Assembly (NCBI RefSeq): GCF_000276665.1
Contig: NW_004955472.1
Span: forward strand, 12,025,476-12,089,475
Reading direction: 5' to 3'
Length of the DNA: 64,000 nt
Origin: Chinchilla lanigera
Taxonomy: Eukaryota > Chordata > Mammalia > Rodentia > Chinchillidae
Part shown: positions 58,320 to 64,000 of the stretch, in pieces
Position numbering within the stretch: position 1 is the first letter of the stretch
How the letters are laid out: every line of letters starts with the position of its first letter
The notes under the pieces: generated by a model
What the model saw: only the letters and a program-made list of their open reading frames with translations
What the model was told of the DNA's origin: nothing
The model's database searches: none
Made by a program: the position numbers and the translations under genes

Positions 58320-58470
58320 TGGTTATTATGAAAACACTTTGAGATGACTACAGTAAGCAAAGGCCCATGCCGGCCTTTGTGCAGCATGTCTACAAGAAAG
58401 AATTGCTGGACTAAGCCACTAAGATATTTAAACTATTTCTCACGGAAACATAACCTAGCCTGTGTTTCCT
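58320..58470 (+). repeat. Possible old LTR 3' fragment
   Basis: 'ctggactaagccactaagat' followed by 'aacataacctagcctgtg' resembles the common LTR 3' text 'gactaagccactgagattt ... cagcataacctagcc'. Edges and family unclear. Confidence 0.45.
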
Positions 58471-58734
58471 GTTGTGGTATATAATTCAGAATTTTAAATT
58501 ACCTATTTTAAATTAAAATACCACCTTCTTCTAGACAGGATACATTAACAAAATGATTAGTAAGTACATAGAGGCTGACTGTTTATATACTCAGAACAAA
58601 GTGAACTGGAAAGCAAAGAGAAATAGACAGCGTTTGCAAAATGTAGAAAAACATGATGAATTATTACTATATTATTATCGAGCATTATTCTCTGGTAGTT
58701 GCATCATACCTGCCTGTCAGTGATCAAAACTAAT
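58471..58734. other. Unassigned sequence
   Basis: Nothing recognised. Confidence 0.5.
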
Positions 58735-58815
58735 TCATTCATTCACTCAATAAACATTCACAAAGTTCTACTATATGCTGGACACTTTGCTGGATTCTGA
58801 AGATGAAACTCTAAC
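58735..58815 (-). repeat. LINE2 3' end
   Basis: 'attcattcactcaataaacat' , 'ctactatatgctggacact', 'ttgctggattctgaagatg' is the classic reverse L2 terminus. Confidence 0.8.
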
Positions 58816-59819
58816 AGACTGTACACAACCTTACAAATGGACTAGTATAATAGTTTCTTTATTCCCATTCATCTAGCTGTGTGATGAGTATGTATTTTCC
58901 AGCAATATGTATTTTTCATCATACTTCCCTGTGTTATATTCTTGCTCTAAACATATCTGCTTCATTAGTGCTTCTAAAACTACTAGGTTTTTCTTTCTAA
59001 TCTGATAAACTGATACTTTTGTAAAATAGAGTATTACTGGAAAAATATTTCATGTGACTGAATATCAAAGTAATGTCAATAAATTATGCAATCTTCTAAA
59101 TGATTACTTGCATTTTTTTATTTATATATCCTTTCTATGTGCCTTACTTCCCGGTTGGATTAATATAGCTGAGCAACTATGCTCAAAATCCTATAGATTG
59201 GCTGTAGTTTGACCCATAGCTACCTACATTGTGATTTTTCTGTATAAAATATTCTTAAACAAAGACCCTCAACCAGCAACCCACTTTTGAAACCCTCTCC
59301 CGTCTCTCAGGAGCTTTCTATCTATACACTTTTCTTACTCTTAATCACCTTTGTGTTCAAATTCATTCTTCGATGTCAGGAGACGCAAACTCAGCACGTC
59401 TGACATCTAACAAGTTGGAAGTCATTTTCCATACGACACTTCCAGGTAGGCAAAGAATTCACAGACCATCACTGGTCTATGGAATATAATTTGAGAATGA
59501 TTGTTGGGGCAAGCCAGTGGGCCCTGGGCAACTTTGTTTTCTGTTTTTGTTTGTAAAAATATCTTCCCTTTAATAACCAAAGTTGTGAAGTTTTCATATA
59601 AATACGTTTTAATGTCTATTCCTTGTAAATCAAAAATCAATTTCACTTTGAAAAACTAGAATGCTGCTTTAAAAATTAAAAAGAAGTGCTACGAACAGTA
59701 GTTATGCAAGCCCAAGGATGTATACTTCTCACTCTGAGAAGAGTTAAAATTTCACTAACACCAAACTCTAACTTTCTACTTGGAATAATCAGAAAATTGA
59801 GAGGGAATTAAAAAGAACA
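58816..59819. other. Unassigned unique sequence
   Basis: No repeat recognised. The 74-codon minus frame at 59422-59646 has no domain. Confidence 0.5.
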
Positions 59820-60240
59820 TTTTCTCATTATGCATTTCAATGCTAATTAATTTCTTCTCACGTTCGCCTAAGTCTATGAGGAAAGTCTATCGATCCTCAC
59901 AGATGTGGTTTAGCCTCTGTGTTTCCATGTCAACAACGCTGTGCAATTCAGAGCACTGCTTTGACATTAGCCAGCAGAAACTCCAAGATATACACACCAT
60001 TTGTTTATTCCCTGTGAATTATTTCGACTCAACACCAGATCAGGGCTTCCGTAGGTACCAGATCAAGCTGGGAATTTCAGACTGAAGAGCTACATTTTTA
60101 CGCTATTGCCAGAGACATGAACACAAGCAAAATCATTTAACAGTGGAAACATCCTTCCGCAGGCATTAATTACCTAATGTTGAACTGTTAGCAAAGGACT
60201 TTTCCCCCAGCTAGCTGTTTCAAATAAATGCTAACATACA
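59820..60240. other. Candidate conserved noncoding block
   Basis: Repeat-free, with clustered TAAT-type words ('caatgctaattaatttc' at 59838, 'ggcattaattacctaatg' near 60163) and high-complexity sequence between them. An 81-codon plus frame (59840-60085) crosses it without recognisable domain. Inference from texture only. Confidence 0.35.
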
Positions 60241-60719
60241 GAGTCTCTTCTCTCCCTTCAGGATATACAAACCACAGAATTCCGATGACTCACCCCAAAA
60301 TAGCTTATGAATATGCCAGGGGCGGAAGGGCATGCTGCTTGGTTCTTTAAAACTTCCTGCAAAATTGAAGAAATTAAGAAACTGAACATACACAGATATT
60401 TGAGGACTAACTGTGAGTAATAATGAGAACTTAGTACCTTGTTTTCCTCATGGTTAGCAACAGCTTGCCTAACGTGTCCACTTACATCCTGTTTGTTACA
60501 CATGTGACTCCTCAAAAAATAATAATACAATATTAATAGCACAATGTTTCATTGTTAAGACTGTGTACATTTATAGACCAGAATAGTTCTTGGGAGAATT
60601 ATAAACAAAAAGCCTTATGATACAAATGTATTGCTATTTTAACTATAAAATTAAAAATCCAGGACTGAATGTATGGAATTTTGGGATGGTGTAAGCCCTG
60701 AAAAAGGAAAAGCAGCAAA
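60241..60719. other. Unassigned sequence
   Basis: A 94-codon minus frame (60258-60542) has no domain. Confidence 0.45.
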
Positions 60720-60915
60720 ATACATTGACCAAACACTTGTGTTTGAATATCAGTCTGTACACCAACTATACACCTTCAGCTGTTACTTGCCCTCCGTCCT
60801 AACTTCCCACAGGTAGAATCAGGATGATAATAATACCATCTTTGTCCAAGGTTAGTGTGAGGATTAAATTTGCAAACAAAGGGTATTGCTTGTGAAATTA
60901 TCCTGTGAATTTTTT
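60720..60915 (+). repeat. MIR SINE
   Basis: 'tgtttgaatatcagtctgtac', 'cagctgttacttgccctcc', 'gaatcaggatgataataata' and 'tagtgtgaggattaaatttg' follow sense MIR order across most of its length. Confidence 0.78.
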
Positions 60916-61137
60916 TCCTACAAATCATGAATCTGAAGACCAATGCCATTAAGTGACCTAAGATCACATGTCTTATCAGTGCAGTGCTAAGACAGGTTAT
61001 AACACACTGTGGTTAGAAACACAGGCCTGGAGGTATTCAGCCAAATTCAAATCCTGGCTCCAGCGCTAGCGATTAGCCTTGGGCAAGTCACTTAACTTCT
61101 CTGTTACTCAATTTCTTTTATCTATTAAAAGCACACA

Positions 61138-61303
61138 ATAGTTGATCATGGTGGTGCATGCTTGTAATACCAGCTACCCAGGAGGCTGAGACAGGAAGAT
61201 CTTACATTAGAGGCCATCCTGGGCAACTTAGTGAGACTGTCTCAAAATGAAATAATAAAAAGGGCTGGAGATGAAGTTCAGCAATCCCTAGATTCAACCC
61301 TAG
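61138..61303 (+). repeat. B1-ID composite SINE
   Basis: B1 unit 'atcatggtggtgcatgcttg', 'ggaggctgagacaggaagat', 'gagactgtctcaaaatg', a short A-rich linker, then an ID unit 'agggctggagatgaagttc' with 'ccctagattcaaccctag' (central part of the ID deleted). Same order as the composite at 32747. Confidence 0.88.

Positions 61304-61388
<85 letters not shown>
61303..61388. repeat. (CT)n(CA)n compound microsatellite
   Basis: About 56 bases of CT followed by 30 of CA, in the place of the SINE's tail, so it probably grew from that tail. Confidence 0.96.
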
Positions 61389-61389
<1 letters not shown>

Positions 61390-61532
61390 CAGACAACATC
61401 ATTTCTCACAGGGTGGTTATAGTAGTTTTAAAAGGTAATATGTATAAATACTGTCTGGTACATAATAAGCAATTAATAAATATTACTGCAGTGCATTAAA
61501 ACTGGGAAATTTTGATTCTTCCTAAAACAATT

Positions 61533-61839
61533 TTTTTTATTTTAAAAATAAAAGGAGGAAAACATTAACAGACAGACAACATTTTACAAAATAGCAAAAG
61601 AACAGAACAGACAGTACTGAGTTACAAACAAAGTGGTAAGGAATTAACAATGCTTGTTGCATTACATATTGATATCTTCAAAGTGGTTTCTCATGAAAAC
61701 AGATATAGACATGAAATGCTGATCAACCAAGGACTCATTGACAGTTTCTTTCAGCAAAGAAATACAAGACAGTAGAACAGCCATGTTAACTATCCTGCAT
61801 ATACATACATACAAAATTTCTCCTTCTTTCCCTTCTCTT
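61533..61839 (-). repeat. Unclassified poly(A)-tailed retroposon, copy 2, with 11-bp target-site duplication
   Basis: Shares ordered blocks with 22086-22395: 'aaaacatt' + 'aacagacagac', 'acaaagtggtaagga', 'ttgcattacatattg', 'tcaaagtggtttctca' and 'gttaactatcctgcat'. The T-run lies at the left, so the element is on minus with its A-tail at 61533. 'ctaaaacaatt' flanks it at 61522-61532 and 61840-61850, which fixes both edges and shows target-primed insertion of a ~307-bp, probably 5'-truncated, copy. Confidence 0.78.
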
Positions 61840-61850
61840 CTAAAACAATT

Positions 61851-62375
61851 CTTGAAGTAAAATAAATGTCAGCAATGCCAGACTTTTCAAATCTATATCC
61901 AGAAAAGCAGCCCTAACTTAAAAAAATAAACAATTTAAAATGTATTTAATGTAGTTTACAGGATGATCAAAATATTTGCATGTCCTTTCAGATCAAGGTA
62001 CATGTCTTCCTCAAACATTTATATATCATATTTCCCTTTCCTCTCAGAGGAAAGATATAAGCAAACAACTTTATAATATTTCAAAAAAACAACTCCTTAC
62101 TGGAAAGTCACTTTGGTTGGAGTTTGGAAAAAAAGCCAGCATCCAACTGTCCTTGACATTCACAGAGGAATCATAATGCAATGCGGTGGGAAGAGCACCC
62201 GAACTCCCCCTTCCTACTTTGGGTTCTGCTTCTGAACCAGCTGCAGTACAGCTACCCCTCTTCTGAATCACTGCCTATGAAAATGGGGCAATAAATCATG
62301 CTACCTTATCGCAAATGCTACGTGGAAACAAGTATGTAACATGCTTCATAAAATGTGAGATATCCTATTCATGTT
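61851..62375. other. Unassigned sequence
   Basis: 66-codon frames on both strands at 61976-62271. Nothing recognised. Confidence 0.5.
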
Positions 62376-62441
62376 AAAGACCATAAGAGTAGTTTGGCTG
62401 GTTTATTCAAAGACCATAATAGTAGTTTGGCTGGTTTATTC
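62376..62441. repeat. 33-bp tandem duplication (two copies)
   Basis: Units 62376-62408 and 62409-62441 differ at a single base (G versus T at unit position 12). Confidence 0.95.
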
Positions 62442-63904
62442 AAAGAACTAAGAACCAGAAAAAAACTTTTCTTTTCTTTCCTTAATACTCAAATGACAGA
62501 GACAGACTCACTTTAAGAAGTAGTGCAGTAAAGCATCGATCCAAGGGCACACGTCCAACCCATATATTTTTACACTTTACACTTTTTATAAGAATTAGCA
62601 CAGAGGCCCACAGACAGCAGGTACTTAAGGTGCATTTGTTAAAAGAATACGTGGGAACTCAATACTTTAGGACTTACTGTATCTAACCTCCAAATGATAC
62701 CACTACTTTCTTAACCCATCCAATTAGTATCTATCTGAAAACCACTGATCTAGACCCAGCCACTGTTGGCTTCCCAGGGTTACATGCCCGTAATTGCTCA
62801 TACCCACATAAAAAAGGCTAAAATGGTTACAAGGGTATTAACAAAGTCCTCCGTGTCCCTGATCTCCTAGCAGTATGTGACATTTTGCCTGTGCATTGTC
62901 TTGAAGCTCTGCAAGTAATTGAAATCTCAAATTAAAACCAAGTGGTCGAAGGACCTTAAAAAACACATCTGCCTTCGATAGGCAACATCTGTGAAGTGAA
63001 AACGGCAAGTGTCCATGTGGTCTTTGTGCTCCGTATGTAACCTGAAGCACAAAGAAAGAACAGGGAATGTTTGGTGACTTGAGAGATGAGTCTCGGATGG
63101 GTCATGGCCTTTCACAACCCCTCAAAGCTTTCAGGGGAGACCATCCAAGCGGACTCCTGTGTGAGGGCTTCAGGGTGCATCAGAATTGAGACTACTCCCT
63201 CCTGATCATAGCACAACCGAGGGCCGGGTGGAGGCTGCTCTCCAGGACTTCAAGCATCTGCTGGCAGAGCGCTCTCGGTGCATCAGAGCCTCACCTGACA
63301 CTGACTCACTAGCGGAGAAGAAACCAAGACATACATATGATGTGTTGGTCTGACATAACTTGCCATTTCCAGCCAAGTATTCCAAGACCCTAAGATGTCC
63401 CTAAGATCCCAGCCACCAAGACTCCAGCACTCTCTTGTCACTGGGAGCTTGTTCCCGTCTGCTTGGATGGCTTGTCCTCCCATTTTTATAGCCCACCTCT
63501 TTAGCAACCCTTCTGCAGAAGCTGGGGCTCTTTTCATTCGGCTCAATAAATATTTATTTAGCTCAATTCAGTTACCAGAGATAACAGGCAGCAGACACCG
63601 CATTTCCTAAATGTATCTGAAAACCGTTGCCTGGGTTCAGGGAGATAGGGGTTGTTTCCTTACAGGAAAAAAAAAATTTTCCTATGCACTTCATTAAGCC
63701 TCTGTACAAATATGGTGTCTGCCTCAAACTTTCTGAAAATTCAGCACGTTTGTCACTGCAGCTCAACCCCTCAAGGCAGAAGTTTTCATCACTAACAAAT
63801 TCTCTCAAAGTAGTAGATGATTTGCAGTCCTCAAAGAGAGTCAAATCCAGTATGAAATATCTATTGTGCAAAATGGTATAGAACTTGTTCTTGTTTCTTT
63901 TTTC
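62442..63904. other. Unassigned unique sequence
   Basis: No repeat recognised with confidence. Minus frames of 62-99 codons (62838-63115, 63283-63546, 63572-63871) overlap plus frames of 71-84 codons. None has a recognisable domain. Confidence 0.45.
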
Positions 63905-64000
63905 TTATTTCTTTTTTTATTTTATTTTTAGAGATAAAAGAACCAAAACATATTACCAAACACACAGACATAACCGAAACAACATAAAAACAATACAGAA
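63905..64000 (-). repeat. Unclassified poly(A)-tailed retroposon, copy 3 (cut by window end)
   Basis: T-rich start then 'gagataaaagaaccaaaac', 'accaaacacacagacat' and 'aacataaaaacaatacag', aligned with the 3' portion of the copies at 22086 and 61533 in the same orientation. The rest lies outside the window. Confidence 0.65.

Larger units (their letters stand above)
61003..61487 (+). repeat. MIR SINE split by a B1-ID composite
   Basis: Left part (61003-61135): 'aaattcaaatcctggctcc', 'gccttgggcaagtcacttaac', 'ttctctgttactcaatttc'. Right part (about 61400-61487): 'tctcacagggtggttatag', 'atactgtctggtacataat', 'aagcaattaataaatatta'. Together they are a near-complete MIR interrupted by the younger SINE and its microsatellite tail. 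Confidence 0.8.

Noticed and set aside
1..64000. CRISPR arrays, bacterial operons, phage or plasmid features
   Set aside because: Interspersed SINE/LINE/LTR content shows mammalian nuclear DNA. No spaced direct-repeat arrays of CRISPR type are present.

Overview
The window reads as nuclear DNA of a placental mammal, most likely a non-muroid rodent. Three things point there: B1-type (7SL-derived) SINEs, several with an internal duplication; tRNA-derived ID-type SINEs ('ggctggggatacagctcag...' heads with A-rich tails); and B1-ID composite elements in which a B1 unit runs directly into an ID unit. Older pan-mammalian repeats (MIR, LINE2, L1M-type LINE1, MaLR LTRs, a mariner and a probable hAT relic) form the background. 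The sequence does not let me choose between squirrel-related, beaver-related and other non-mouse-like lineages.

I find no protein-coding gene, exon, rRNA or tRNA that I can support. The longest open frames are explained by repeats (a 262-codon frame inside a CA-rich microsatellite, a 258-codon frame antisense to an endogenous-retrovirus interior) or are compatible with chance (192 codons at 6946-7524 on the minus strand). This is best read as intergenic or intronic DNA.

Layout. 0-8 kb: old L1 3' pieces, a hAT-like remnant, an MST/MLT-type LTR, and an inverted pair of mariner 3' halves (5.78-6.35 kb). 8-14.3 kb: a MaLR LTR fragment with its head doubled, a ~680-bp CA/TACACA microsatellite, MIR, an L1 interrupted by an ID SINE, a B1, a CT repeat, another B1 and an L2. 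14.3-30 kb: mostly unique sequence with a few MIR/L2/LTR pieces, one copy of an unclassified poly(A)-tailed retroposon, and three repeat-poor stretches that look like candidate conserved noncoding DNA. 30-38 kb: ID, L2, MIR and B1, then a long L1 carrying two SINEs with clean target-site duplications, then a second L1 that interrupts a MIR. 38-50 kb: an LTR, L2 and MIR pieces, a minus-strand L1, and a local ~200-bp duplication (45.2 and 47.3 kb). 50-53.4 kb: a complete two-LTR MaLR-like element on the minus strand with an internal duplication. 53.4-64 kb: SINEs, old L1/L2/MIR, a B1-ID composite inside a MIR, and two more copies of the unclassified retroposon.

Nothing here forms a pathway or operon. 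The functional candidates are regulatory: CTCF-like motifs at 9768, 26519 and 36757 (minus) and 48117 (plus), and the repeat-free AT-rich blocks near 15.1, 28.2 and 60.0 kb. I do not see a convincing undescribed biological system. The most unusual objects are the rearranged MaLR element, the palindromic mariner pair and the three-copy poly(A) retroposon.
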